Part shown: positions 25,810 to 35,137 of the stretch, in pieces | Layout of the letters: each line of letters starts with the position of its first letter | Numbering within the stretch: position 1 is the stretch's first letter | Source of the DNA: CAZIPN01 sp964541225 | GTDB taxonomy: Bacteria; Actinomycetota; Coriobacteriia; Anaerosomatales; JAAXUF01 | DNA length: 63,438 bases | Assembly (NCBI GenBank): GCA_964541225.1 | Contig: CAZIPN010000011.1 | Coordinates: 1-63,438, forward strand | Reading direction: 5' to 3' | The notes under the pieces: generated by a model | Told to the model about the DNA's origin: nothing | Seen by the model: only the letters and a program-made list of their open reading frames with translations | Database searches by the model: none | Translations under genes and position numbers: made by a program

Positions 25810-25839
25810 ACTCTATCACAGTAGAGTGATGGAGCGCAA
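25810..25839 (-). promoter_or_regulatory. Putative his operon promoter overlapping a dyad
   Basis: Minus-strand -35-like TTGCGC (25834-25839) and -10-like TAGAGT (25810-25815), 18 bases apart. An inverted repeat ATCAC-N6-GTGAT (25815-25830) fills the spacer, where a repressor could block the promoter. Confidence 0.35.
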
Positions 25840-25843
25840 CAAT

Positions 25844-25867
25844 GGCGGCTGCAGCTCCTGCACCGCC
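25844..25867 (-). terminator. GC-rich hairpin after dnaE
   Basis: GGCGG/CCGCC and GCAG/CTGC pair on the minus strand, followed by ATTGTTG. A plausible but weak terminator, since the T-tract is poor. Confidence 0.45.
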
Positions 25868-25892
25868 CCTCGCTCCCCGCCCCGCCGAGCAC

Positions 25893-28800
25893 TCACACGG
25901 CGCTGATCGCGTCCCCACCGAACAAGTCGATGAGCTCGGCATGCAGCCCGCCGCTCGACTTGTCCACCCGCTCGGGCATCTTGCACACGAGCGTGCGCTG
26001 GCCGCCTTCGTCCCACACGTGAAGTTCTACGAAGTCGGCGCCTGGGAAATGCGACAGGATCTTCTTGAGCTTCTGCTGTCTGCCGTTGACCAGCGCATCG
26101 GCGTCCGTCGCAATCACAACGCGGCCCGGCGGCGCGGCAAACGCTTCGCCGTCAAACGCCTGGATGTCGCTCACGATGAGCTTCTTGCCGCGATCGGAAT
26201 CCTCGAGTCGCGCCTTGGCTCGAATGATCTCGTCGACCGCGATCAGGTCCCGATAGCCCTCGTACGTCTGCGGGAACAGCACGGCCTCGATCGAGCCGTC
26301 CGGGTCCTCCAAGGTGACGATCGCCATCATCGTCCCCTTCTTGGTGGGCCTCGGCGTCACGCTCGCGAGAATGCCCGCGAACCAGCCCGTCGTGCCGTCG
26401 CCAAGTTCATCGACGTCGCCGAGGGAGTAGTCGGCGGCCCTGCGTACCGCATCGGCGATCTCGCGAAGGGGGTGGTCGGAGACGTAAATGCCCAGCATCT
26501 CCTTCTCAAACGCGAGCCGCATCTTCTTGTCCCACTCATCCCCGTTAGGCTCGGGGACTTCCTCGGCAAAACCGCTGTCCTCGGCGGTGAACATGTCAAA
26601 CATCGAGACCTGGCCCGAGTCGACGTCGCGCGCTCGCTTGAGTGCCGAGTCAACGGCGCTGTCCATCATCGAGAACAGGTGCTTGCGAGTGAAGCCCGTC
26701 GAGTCGAAGGCGCCCGCCTTGATGAGCGCCTCAAGCGTCTTCTTGTTGACCTGCCGCATGTCGACACGCGCGCAGAAGTCCTGCAGCGACGCGAACGCGC
26801 CGCCTTCCTCTCGCGCGCGAATGATCTCCTCGACCACGCCAAAGCCCACGCCTCGAATGCCCGCCAGGCCAAAACGAATGCCTTCGCCTGACACCGGCGT
26901 GAAGTCGCGACCCGAGCTGTTCACGTCCGGCGGCAGCACCGTGTAGCCCGCGCGATTGCACTCGGCGACGTAGTGCACGATCTTGTCGGTCTTGCCCGTG
27001 TAGCTCGTGAGCACGGCCGCCATGTACTCGAGCGGATAGTGCGCCTTGAGGTAGGCCGTCTGCATCGTGAGCAGCCCATATGCTGCCGAGTGACTCTTGT
27101 TGAAGGCGTACTCGGCGAACTTGAGGATGTCCTCCCACATGTTCGCCGCCATCTTCGTGTCAAAGCCGTTCTCGCCGGCGCCGTTAACCCACGCCTCGCG
27201 CATCGGCACGAGCACGTCGAGCTTCTTCTTGCCCATGGCCTTGCGCAGCTTCTCGGCCTCAGCCGCCGAGAAACCCGACATCGCCATTGCGATGCGCATG
27301 ACCTGTTCCTGGTAGACGATGGCGCCGTACGTCTCCTCCAGGATTGGCTTGAGCCGATCGTCGTAGTAGGTCACGGCGCGCCGGCCGTGTTTGCGCTCGA
27401 CGAAGTCTTTCACCATCCCAGAGCCGAGCGGGCCCGGCCGGTAGAGAGCGAGCACCGCGACGATGTCGGCGAAGGTGGTGGGAACGAGGTCCTTGAGCAG
27501 CTGGCGCATGCCAGGTGACTCGACCTGGAAGACGCCGACGGTGTCTGCCCGCTGCAGAAGTGCGAACGTCTCGGCGTCGTCAAGCGAGAACTCGTCTGGG
27601 TCGAGCGCCACGCCATGTGCTTCGCCGACGTTCTTGACCGCGTCGGCAATCACGGTCAGCGTGCGCAAGCCGAGGAAGTCCATCTTGAGCAGACCCATGT
27701 CGGCCACTGTCGGCCCATCGTATTGCGTGATGACCGAGCCACCCTTGGTGTCGTACTTCACCGGCACGTAGTAGTGCAGCGGGTCTCGGCAGATCACGAC
27801 GCCGGCCGCGTGCACGCCCTCGCCGCGGACGATGCCTTCGAGCGCGGTCGCCGCGTCGACGATGCGCTTGGTATCGGGATTGGCCTTGTAGTCGGCCATG
27901 AACTCGGCGTTTTGCGCGAGCGACGAATCGATGGTGGCCTTGAGTTCGTCGCTGATCATCTTGCTGATCTTGTCGGGCACACCGTACGGATAGCCGAGCA
28001 CCCGGCCGGCGTCGCGCACCGCAGCGCGTGCCTTCATCGTGCCGAACGTGATGATCTGCGCGACCTTGTCGGCGCCGTACTTCTCGCGCACGTAGTCGAT
28101 GACCTCGCCGCGTCGCTCGTCGTCGAAGTCCATGTCGATATCGGGCATCTCGGTGCGCTCGGGGTTCAAGAACCGCTCGAAGAGCAAGCCGTTTTCGAGT
28201 GGGTCGAGGTTCGTGATGCCGAGCGCGTAGGAGATGATCGAGCCTGCCGCGCTGCCACGTCCCGGCCCGACGCCGATGCCGCGCTCCTTGGCCCAGTGCG
28301 TGAAGTCCTGGACGATGAGGAAGTACGCCGCAATCCCCTTGGGCATGACAATCGACAACTCGTAGTCGAGCCGTTCGAGCACCTCAGGCGGGATGGGATC
28401 GCCGTAGCGCTCCTTGAGCCCCGCGATGCACTGATCGCGGAGGAAGCCTTCCTCGGTCGTGTCGGCTGGCACCTCGAACTTCGGCAGGATGATCTTGCCG
28501 AACTCCATCTCGACATTGCATTTCTCGGCGATGGCAAGCGTGTTTGCGAGCGCCTCTTCGTACTCGCCGATCGCAGTGCGCATCTCCTCGGCAGTCTTCA
28601 TGTAGAACTCGTCGCACGAAAACTTCATGCGGCCCGGCTGATCGATCGTGGAGCCAGTCCCGATGCACAGCAGTAGATCTTGCGTCTTTGCGTCTTCGCG
28701 CGTGAGGTAGTGGATGTCGTTGGTGGCTACCGTTGGCAAGCCGACTTCGCGGGCGATCGCGAAGAGCTCACTGTTGAGCTGCTTCTGGGATACGCCGTTG

Positions 28801-29342
28801 TCGGCGACAAGCCCCTGTTCCTGCAGCTCAACATAGAAATCACCAGGCGCGAAGATGCCCGCGTAGCGCTCCGCCCACTCTCTGGCCGCATCCGGCTGGC
28901 CACGCTCGATCGACTTGGGCAGGATGCCGCTCATACACGCCGACGTGCCGACAAGCCCCGTCGCATACCGCTCGAGCAGCTCGAGGTCTACCTGAGGCTT
29001 GTAGTAGAAGCCGGAAACCGCCGCCTCAGAAACCAAGGCCATCAGATTCCGATAGCCCTCGTTGTCCTTGGCAAGAAGCAGCAGGTGATACAGGTCGGGC
29101 TTGCCGCCGTCACGCTTGCCGCGCACGCCGGCCGTGAAGTAGACCTCGCAGCCAATGATCGGCTTGATCTCAGCTGCGATGGACGCCTTGTAGAAGTCGA
29201 CCGCGCCGTACATGTAGCCGTGGTCGGTGATTGCCAACGCCGGCATGTCGAACGCCTTGGCCTGCGCAACGAGTTGTTTGACCCGGGCCGCGCCGTCCAG
29301 AAGCGAGTATTCGGAGTGAGTGTGCAGGTGGACGAAGGACAT
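25893..29342 (-). CDS. dnaE: DNA polymerase III alpha subunit (DnaE1 type)
   Basis: 1149 aa, the normal length. N-terminal PHP domain begins FVHLHTHSEYSLLDG with metal-binding histidines. The polymerase core shows VGPGRGSAAGSIISYALGI and the catalytic aspartates in MPDIDMDFDDERRGEVIDYV; helix-hairpin-helix and OB-fold regions follow (about 820-1070, with TGWFAGILASVTPRPTKKGT). Main replicative polymerase. It begins 14 bases after the YerC-type gene, so the two may be co-transcribed, and is followed by the his operon on the same strand. Confidence 0.97.
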   Translation of the reverse strand: MSFVHLHTHSEYSLLDGAARVKQLVAQAKAFDMPALAITDHGYMYGAVDFYKASIAAEIKPIIGCEVYFTAGVRGKRDGGKPDLYHLLLLAKDNEGYRNLMALVSEAAVSGFYYKPQVDLELLERYATGLVGTSACMSGILPKSIERGQPDAAREWAERYAGIFAPGDFYVELQEQGLVADNGVSQKQLNSELFAIAREVGLPTVATNDIHYLTREDAKTQDLLLCIGTGSTIDQPGRMKFSCDEFYMKTAEEMRTAIGEYEEALANTLAIAEKCNVEMEFGKIILPKFEVPADTTEEGFLRDQCIAGLKERYGDPIPPEVLERLDYELSIVMPKGIAAYFLIVQDFTHWAKERGIGVGPGRGSAAGSIISYALGITNLDPLENGLLFERFLNPERTEMPDIDMDFDDERRGEVIDYVREKYGADKVAQIITFGTMKARAAVRDAGRVLGYPYGVPDKISKMISDELKATIDSSLAQNAEFMADYKANPDTKRIVDAATALEGIVRGEGVHAAGVVICRDPLHYYVPVKYDTKGGSVITQYDGPTVADMGLLKMDFLGLRTLTVIADAVKNVGEAHGVALDPDEFSLDDAETFALLQRADTVGVFQVESPGMRQLLKDLVPTTFADIVAVLALYRPGPLGSGMVKDFVERKHGRRAVTYYDDRLKPILEETYGAIVYQEQVMRIAMAMSGFSAAEAEKLRKAMGKKKLDVLVPMREAWVNGAGENGFDTKMAANMWEDILKFAEYAFNKSHSAAYGLLTMQTAYLKAHYPLEYMAAVLTSYTGKTDKIVHYVAECNRAGYTVLPPDVNSSGRDFTPVSGEGIRFGLAGIRGVGFGVVEEIIRAREEGGAFASLQDFCARVDMRQVNKKTLEALIKAGAFDSTGFTRKHLFSMMDSAVDSALKRARDVDSGQVSMFDMFTAEDSGFAEEVPEPNGDEWDKKMRLAFEKEMLGIYVSDHPLREIADAVRRAADYSLGDVDELGDGTTGWFAGILASVTPRPTKKGTMMAIVTLEDPDGSIEAVLFPQTYEGYRDLIAVDEIIRAKARLEDSDRGKKLIVSDIQAFDGEAFAAPPGRVVIATDADALVNGRQQKLKKILSHFPGADFVELHVWDEGGQRTLVCKMPERVDKSSGGLHAELIDLFGGDAISAV

Positions 29343-29356
29343 CTTCGCGACGTCCC

Positions 29357-29659
29357 CTACGCGTCCGGGCCTGCGGCGAGCCTGCCGAGAATGAACGCGT
29401 AGCCGTCGGCACCGTAATTCAGCGACTTGCTGACACGCGAGATCGTCGTTGCCGATGCGCCGGTCGCATCTTGAATCGCCGTGTAGTGCTCACCACCCGA
29501 GAGCATCTGCGCGACATGCAGACGCTGCGCCATGTCCTGAATCTCGCGGATCGTGCACAGGTCAAGCAGAAGCGCGTACGCCTCGTCGACATTCTCGAGC
29601 AGGGCAAATGCCCGAAGCAGCTCTTCGACCTCAGACGTGCGGACGCGATCTTCCGGCAT
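29357..29659 (-). CDS. YerC/YecD-type TrpR-like DNA-binding protein
   Basis: 100 aa from ATG 29659 (upstream frame is open but unlike the family). The sequence CTIREIQDMAQRLHVAQML, then YTAIQDATGASATTISRVSKSLNYG, is a TrpR-fold helix-turn-helix as in YerC/YecD proteins. The target and effector are unknown. It sits upstream of dnaE and between the his and branched-chain clusters. A role in amino-acid gene control is tempting given TrpR similarity, but the family is not known to bind tryptophan. Confidence 0.85.
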   Translation of the reverse strand: MPEDRVRTSEVEELLRAFALLENVDEAYALLLDLCTIREIQDMAQRLHVAQMLSGGEHYTAIQDATGASATTISRVSKSLNYGADGYAFILGRLAAGPDA

Positions 29660-29823
29660 AAAGGCAGACTCCCCAGGGGCGACGGGCAACCACAAGATAT
29701 CGGGGTCAGAATAGCATGCGGCACCGACATGATGGGTCTGTGGATAGCCGAACGGCCCAGGGGCTGCGATGAGTGGCCACGTGCCTTGCGGCCAGTCGAG
29801 TCCGGCCCCGCGAGGCACTCGCC

Positions 29824-30582
29824 CTACTCCGCCTCCGCGACCACCGGGTTCACGAGCGAGCCGATGCCCTCGATGCGCACCTCGACACTGTCGCCTTCGT
29901 GCAGCTCGCCGATCCCTCCAGGTGTCCCCGTGAGAATCACATCGCCAGGCAGCAGCGTCATCACATCGCTCACGAAGCTCACGAGTTCATGCGGCCCGAA
30001 CAGCATGTCGCTTGTCGGTGCCTGCTGACGGACCTCGCCGTTGACCAGGCACTGCAGCATTAGCTTGCCCGGATCGACGTCAACCACCCACGGGCCAATC
30101 GGGCAAAACGTGTCGAAGCTCTTCGCGCGAGTCCACTGGCCGTCGATGTGCTGCAGACGGCGCGCGGTGACGTCGTTGCCGCACGTGTAGCCGAGCACGT
30201 GGCTGGCGACATCCTCGACGGCGACGTGATGCGCCGTCTTGCCCATCACGATGGCGAGCTCGGCCTCGTAGTCCACGCGGCCGGCGCGCTTGGGAATGAC
30301 GATCGGCTCGGCGGGCCCGATCACGGTGGTTGGCGGCTTGAGGAAGATCACTGGGTCGGTATGCAGGGTGTTGCCCATCTCGGCGATGTGGGTCCGGTAG
30401 TTCAGCCCCACGCACACGACCTTGGATGGTTGGACCGGGCAGACCAGCTTCGCGTCGCCGAGCGGGACTTCGCCGTTTGCCCTCCATGCCGAGAACGGGT
30501 CGCCGGAGATGAGCGTGACCGTCTCATCCTCAACCATCCCGTAGCGCACGCCACCGTCATGAATGATCCGGACGAGTTTCAT
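29824..30582 (-). CDS. Fumarylacetoacetate hydrolase-family protein
   Basis: 252 aa. After a short N-terminal segment (MKLVRIIHDGGVRYGMVED) the FAH domain shows CVGLNYRTHIAEMG, DYEAELAIVMGK with metal Glu residues, GYTCGNDVTARRLQ, SFDTFCPIGPWV and TGTPGGIGEL. Family members hydrolyse or decarboxylate acylpyruvate-like acids (oxaloacetate, fumarylpyruvate); the substrate here is unknown. ATG 30582 with AAGGGG upstream. It follows cimA by 115 bases on the same strand. Confidence 0.88.
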   Translation of the reverse strand: MKLVRIIHDGGVRYGMVEDETVTLISGDPFSAWRANGEVPLGDAKLVCPVQPSKVVCVGLNYRTHIAEMGNTLHTDPVIFLKPPTTVIGPAEPIVIPKRAGRVDYEAELAIVMGKTAHHVAVEDVASHVLGYTCGNDVTARRLQHIDGQWTRAKSFDTFCPIGPWVVDVDPGKLMLQCLVNGEVRQQAPTSDMLFGPHELVSFVSDVMTLLPGDVILTGTPGGIGELHEGDSVEVRIEGIGSLVNPVVAEAE

Positions 30583-30697
30583 CCTGCCCCTTAGGATCTT
30601 GCCGAACACGCGTCTGTACTCAAGGTTCTGCGAATCTCGGCGTTCTCCTGCCCCCCGTTGCAAAAACTGCTCGCCATCTGCGCCGCCCGCCTCGCCG

Positions 30698-32260
30698 CTA
30701 CTCCTTCTCGGCGATGCCCAACCCGTAGTCGATCGAGTCCACCAGCGCCTCCCACGAAGCCTCGATGATGTTCTCCGACACGCCGACAGTTCCCCAGCTC
30801 TTCTCGCCATCGGTCGACTCAATGAGCACGCGCGTCACCGCGCCGGTGCCCTTGTGCTCGTCGAGCACGCGCACCTTGTAGTCTTCAAGCGAGATGTTGG
30901 CAAGGTGCGGGTAGAAGCGGCCGATCGCGGTTCGCAGTGCCTTGTCGAGCGCGTTGACGGGGCCGTTGCCTTCCGCCATCGCGATGTAGCGATGGCCGCC
31001 CACGTGCACCTTGATCGTGGCTTCCGTCGCGACGCGACCGTCCTTGCGCTTCTCGGCGATCACACGGAAGGACTCCAGCTCGAAACTCGGCTCGTAGGTG
31101 CCCAACCGCTTCTTGAGCATGATCGAGAGCGATCCGTCAGCTGCCTCGAACGAATATCCGCGATACTCCAACTCCTTGATCGCGTCGAGCGCGGCGGCCA
31201 CCTCGTCCTGCTCCGCCGAGAGGTCGATGCCGAGTTCGGCCGCCTTCATCGTGAGTGACGCCCGGCCAGCAAGCTCGCTCACCACAACACGCGCCTGATT
31301 GCCCACCGACGCCGGCTCGACATGCTCGTAGGCTGCCGAGAGACGCGCGGCCGCGCTCGCGTGCACGCCGCCCTTGTGCGCGAACGCGCTCGAACCCACG
31401 AACGGCTGGAACGGATTCGGCGAGATGTTCGCTGTCTCGGCGACGAAATGGCTGACTTCGGTCAGCAGCTTGAGTTGCTCGGCAGTGATGGCATCATCGC
31501 CCATCTTGAGCACCAGGCTCGGGATGATCGTGATGAGATCGGCGTTGCCCGCGCGCTCGCCGTAGCCGTTTACGGTGCCTTGCACGTGCACCGCACCCGC
31601 GTCGACGGCCACGAGCGAGTTCGCCACCGCGCACCCTGAGTCGTTGTGAGCGTGAATGCCGAGAGGACACTTCACGACCTCGCCGATCTCGCGCACGATC
31701 GCGGCGACCTCTTGCGGCAGCGATCCGCCGTTGGTGTCGCACAGCACGATGCAGTCAGCGCCAGCATCGGCGGCGGCCCGCACCACATCAAGCGCGTAGT
31801 CGCGGTTGGCTTTGTAGCCGTCGAAGACGTGCTCGGCGTCGAAGAAGACGGTGTCGACCTGCCCCTTGAGGTAGGCCACCGAGTCACGCACCATCCGCAC
31901 GTTTTCTTCGAGCGTGGTTTGCAGCGTGTCGGTGACGTGCAGATCCCACGCTTTGCCGAAGACGCACAGTGCCTTGCAGCCGGTGGCCACCATCGCATCG
32001 AGGCCGATGTCGTCCTCGGCGGGCGTGTCCTTGCGACACGTCGGTCCGAACGCGGTGATCACCGCCTGCTCGAGCTCGAGCTCATCGATACGCTCGAAGA
32101 ACTCGCTGTCCTTCGGGTTGGAGCCCGGGAAGCCGCCTTCGATGTAGCGCACGCCGAGCAGATCGAGCTTGGCCGCGACACGCAGCTTGTCCTCAACCGA
32201 GAGGGAGAGCCCCTCGCGTTGTGCACCATCACGCAAAGTAGTGTCGTAGAGAGTCACCAC
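30698..32260 (-). CDS. cimA: (R)-citramalate synthase
   Basis: 520 aa, the CimA length and type rather than LeuA. LYDTTLRDGAQREGLSLSVEDKL (in pieces: DTTLRDGAQ, LSVEDKLRVA), GVRYIEGGFPGSNPKD, DAEHVFDGYKANRDYA, HAHNDSGCAVANSL and GYGERAGNADL carry the HMGL metal site; the C-terminal LeuA dimer domain follows (about 370-520). Condenses pyruvate and acetyl-CoA to citramalate, giving 2-oxobutyrate for isoleucine via LeuBCD. I chose the GTG at 32260, six bases after GGAG, over the upstream TTG. Confidence 0.93.
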   Translation of the reverse strand: MVTLYDTTLRDGAQREGLSLSVEDKLRVAAKLDLLGVRYIEGGFPGSNPKDSEFFERIDELELEQAVITAFGPTCRKDTPAEDDIGLDAMVATGCKALCVFGKAWDLHVTDTLQTTLEENVRMVRDSVAYLKGQVDTVFFDAEHVFDGYKANRDYALDVVRAAADAGADCIVLCDTNGGSLPQEVAAIVREIGEVVKCPLGIHAHNDSGCAVANSLVAVDAGAVHVQGTVNGYGERAGNADLITIIPSLVLKMGDDAITAEQLKLLTEVSHFVAETANISPNPFQPFVGSSAFAHKGGVHASAAARLSAAYEHVEPASVGNQARVVVSELAGRASLTMKAAELGIDLSAEQDEVAAALDAIKELEYRGYSFEAADGSLSIMLKKRLGTYEPSFELESFRVIAEKRKDGRVATEATIKVHVGGHRYIAMAEGNGPVNALDKALRTAIGRFYPHLANISLEDYKVRVLDEHKGTGAVTRVLIESTDGEKSWGTVGVSENIIEASWEALVDSIDYGLGIAEKE

Positions 32261-32330
32261 AGCAAGCTCCAAAGATCAGCGAGGCAGATGCGAAGACATC
32301 GTAGCGCACAGACGCGAGGCGGCGAGCAGG

Positions 32331-33248
32331 CTAGACTCTCTCGAGCCACTCTTCGTACTCGGCGACTTCACCGTGCACGGCCTTGAAGAACGTCTGCTGC
32401 AGGTCCAGCGTGATAGGGCCAGCGGGACCAATCACGCGATGATCCACCGAGCGCACGGGAACTACCTCGGCCGCCGAACCGGTCATGAACATTTCGTCGG
32501 CAACATAGAGGTCCGTGCGCACAAGTGACTCCTCGAGCACCGGATAGCCGAGATCGTCGGCGATCACCATCACCGAGTCGCGCGTAATGCCCTCGAGCAG
32601 ACCGTCGGAGACCGGCGGCGTGGAGATGACGCCGTTGCGGACCACGAACAAGTTCTCGCCCGTGCCCTCGGTCACGTGACCATTCTCGTTGAGCAGCACA
32701 GCCTCGTTGTAGCCGTGCTGGTTAGCTTCGATGCGGGCGAAACTCGAGTTCAGGTAGTTGCCGGTAGCCTTTATCGCAGGCGGCATCGAGTTCACCGAGC
32801 GCTGTCGCCACGAACTGACGCCGACATCGACGCCGGCAGCGAGCGCCTCCTCGCCCATGTACGTCTCCCACGGCCAGCAGGCAATCGTCACGTTGACCGG
32901 AGCCTCCAGTGGGTCGAGCCCCATCACGCCGTACGCGCGAAACGCGACCGGTCGGATGTAGCACGCAGGGAGCTTGTTCGCGCGGATCGTCTGCTTGACG
33001 ACTTCTACCAGCTCATCAACCGTATAGCCGAGATCCATGAAGAGCATCTTGGCGCTTCTCTCGAAACGCTCCATGTGCTCGGTCAAGCGAAAGACGGCGG
33101 GACCCTCGGCAGTCTCGTAGCAGCGGATGCCCTCAAAGACGCCCGAACCATAGTGCAGCGCGTGAGAGAGTACGTGGACTTGAGCCTTGTCCCAGTCAAT
33201 CAGCTCGCCGTCCATCCAGATCTTGTCGACCTTCGGCAAGTCAGCCAT
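32331..33248 (-). CDS. ilvE: Branched-chain amino acid aminotransferase
   Basis: 305 aa class IV PLP enzyme. Start MADLPKVDKIWMDGELIDW; then LHYGSGVFEGIRCYET, the PLP lysine in MPPAIKATGNYLNS, EAVLLNENGHVTEGTGENLF and VADEMFMTGSAAEVVPV. Transaminates the three branched-chain keto acids. Two TACACT boxes lie 30-50 bases upstream (33280-33296 region), so it may have its own promoter. Confidence 0.95.
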   Translation of the reverse strand: MADLPKVDKIWMDGELIDWDKAQVHVLSHALHYGSGVFEGIRCYETAEGPAVFRLTEHMERFERSAKMLFMDLGYTVDELVEVVKQTIRANKLPACYIRPVAFRAYGVMGLDPLEAPVNVTIACWPWETYMGEEALAAGVDVGVSSWRQRSVNSMPPAIKATGNYLNSSFARIEANQHGYNEAVLLNENGHVTEGTGENLFVVRNGVISTPPVSDGLLEGITRDSVMVIADDLGYPVLEESLVRTDLYVADEMFMTGSAAEVVPVRSVDHRVIGPAGPITLDLQQTFFKAVHGEVAEYEEWLERV

Positions 33249-33319
33249 GTCGCTCTCTCCTTCCCACGCTCGTGAGTGTAGGCGCCTAGTGTAGCGCAGC
33301 AGGCAGGTACGAACCGCGC

Positions 33320-34441
33320 CTACTCGGCGTCGATCGTCTCGGCGACGAGGTCGCCGATGGCAACCGTACCGGCAATGCGATCCTTGGGTGTCTCGGCAGT
33401 TGCGAGGTCGCGGCTGCGCCATCCCTCGATCAGAATGCCCTCGATCGCCATCGCGAGCTCGTGCGCGGCCTGCTGCATGTGGAAGCTGTGGCGCAGCATC
33501 ATCTCGACTGAGAGCAACATCGCGAGCGGATTCGCGATGCCCTGGCCCGCGATGTCGGGCGCCGAGCCGTGGCTTGGCTCATACAGCGCCGTCCCATCGC
33601 CGAGCGACGCGCTCGCGAGCATGCCGAGCGACCCGGTCAGCATCGACGCCTCGTCGGAGAGAATGTCGCCGAACATGTTCTCCGTGACGATCACGTCAAA
33701 CTGCCCGGGATTCCTTATGAGCTGCATCGCGCAGTTGTCCACGAGCTGGTCGATGAGCTCGACATCGGGGTACTCGGCATCGTGGACGCGGTGCACGATC
33801 TCGCGCCACAGCCGTGAGCTTTCGAGCACGTTAGCCTTGTCTACGCTGTGAACGCGATTTCGCCGTGTGCGAGCCGCATCGAACGCCGAGCGAGCGATGC
33901 GCTCGATCTCGAACTCGCTGTAGTCCATCGTGTCGTACGCCCGCGAGCCCGCCGAGCCACCCTCGCCCGACCCGGCCACATTGTGTTCCCGCGCGCGATC
34001 GCCAAAATACAGCCCGCCCGTCAGCTCGCGGACGATGAGCAAGTCGACGCCTTCGAGGACGTCGGGCTTGAGCGTCGAGGCATCCCGCAGGGCCTCGTAG
34101 ATCTTGACCGGCCGCAGGTTGGCGAAGAGTCCCAGCTCTTTGCGCAGGCCGAGAAGCCCCTGCTCCGGACGCGGCGCATTGGGGTCGGTGGTGTCCCACT
34201 TTGGTCCGCCGATTGCCGCAAGCAAAACCGCGTCGGCGTTGTGTGCTGCCTGAAGTGTCTCGTCTGGCAGCGCACTGCCCGTGGCGTCAATCGCTGCGCC
34301 GCCGAGCAACGCCTCTTGAAACTCCCACGTCACGTCGTGCTTCGCGCCGATTCTCGCAAGCACCTTGACGGCTTCGGCTGTGATTTCCGGGCCAATACCG
34401 TCACCCGGAAGCAGGCATATCCTGTGTGTCGTCTGTGTCAC
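33320..34441 (-). CDS. leuB: 3-isopropylmalate dehydrogenase
   Basis: 373 aa. ICLLPGDGIGPEITAEAVKVL, LRKELGLFANLRPVKIYE, LTGGLYFGDRARE, VHSVDKANVLESSRLWRE, TENMFGDILSDEASML and EPSHGSAPDIAGQGIANP are characteristic LeuB motifs. GTG start with GAGGGG six bases upstream. Also serves the citramalate branch of isoleucine synthesis. Confidence 0.97.
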   Translation of the reverse strand: MTQTTHRICLLPGDGIGPEITAEAVKVLARIGAKHDVTWEFQEALLGGAAIDATGSALPDETLQAAHNADAVLLAAIGGPKWDTTDPNAPRPEQGLLGLRKELGLFANLRPVKIYEALRDASTLKPDVLEGVDLLIVRELTGGLYFGDRAREHNVAGSGEGGSAGSRAYDTMDYSEFEIERIARSAFDAARTRRNRVHSVDKANVLESSRLWREIVHRVHDAEYPDVELIDQLVDNCAMQLIRNPGQFDVIVTENMFGDILSDEASMLTGSLGMLASASLGDGTALYEPSHGSAPDIAGQGIANPLAMLLSVEMMLRHSFHMQQAAHELAMAIEGILIEGWRSRDLATAETPKDRIAGTVAIGDLVAETIDAE

Positions 34442-34635
34442 GGGATCCCCTCTACAAGCTGGCTACGGTGGCGCGTATTCTAGCATGCACGGCAAGCAAC
34501 CTTGAGCCGCATTTCCGCAGGCGGATGTCTTTGGACGCCGCGCGGCAGCGCCACCCACGCGGCATCGGCGTCACAACGTGCGCCGCAGGCGACTCGCGAT
34601 CAGCGCAGCCCGCCCTCGCACGCCACCAGCAGAAC

Positions 34636-35124
34636 CTACGCCTTGGCCTTGAGCGACTCCACGAGCCCGCCGCCCTCGATGATGTCCTTGATGAACGGCG
34701 GGAATGGCTGCGCCTGATACGACACGCCCGCAGTCTCGTTCGTGATCAGGCCGGTGTCGGCATCGACCGTGACCTTGTCGCCGTCAGAGATGCCGTCGAC
34801 TGCGTCAGGCGCCTCCATGATCGGCAGGCCGGTATTAATCGCGTTGCGGTAGAAGATGCGCGCGAAGCTCTTCGCGATCACGACAGACACACCGGCGGCT
34901 TTGATCGAGATCGGCGCATGCTCCCGGCTCGATCCACAGCCGAAGTTCTCCTCGGCGACGAGGATGTCACCCGCCTCGACCTTGCCGACAAACCCCGCGT
35001 CGAGATCTTCCATGCAGTGCTTGCCGAGTTCAACCGGGTCGGACGTGTTCAGATAGCGGGCCGGGATGATGACGTCGGTGTCGACGTCGCGGCCGTAGCG
35101 GTGAGCGGTTCCTGTGAACTTCAT
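34636..35124 (-). CDS. leuD: 3-isopropylmalate dehydratase small subunit
   Basis: 162 aa, short archaeal-type LeuD. DVDTDVIIPARYL, VGKVEAGDILVAEENFGCGSSREHAP and FARIFYRNAINTGLPI mark the swivel domain. AAGGAG precedes the ATG. It lies 13 bases after leuC, with which it forms the isomerase. The 194 bases downstream to leuB show nothing recognisable. Confidence 0.95.
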   Translation of the reverse strand: MKFTGTAHRYGRDVDTDVIIPARYLNTSDPVELGKHCMEDLDAGFVGKVEAGDILVAEENFGCGSSREHAPISIKAAGVSVVIAKSFARIFYRNAINTGLPIMEAPDAVDGISDGDKVTVDADTGLITNETAGVSYQAQPFPPFIKDIIEGGGLVESLKAKA

Positions 35125-35137
35125 GACGTGCTCCTTC

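Noticed and set aside
25815..25830. Dyad as a proven repressor site for the his operon
   Set aside because: Only 5-bp arms and a single instance; kept as a low-confidence promoter note.
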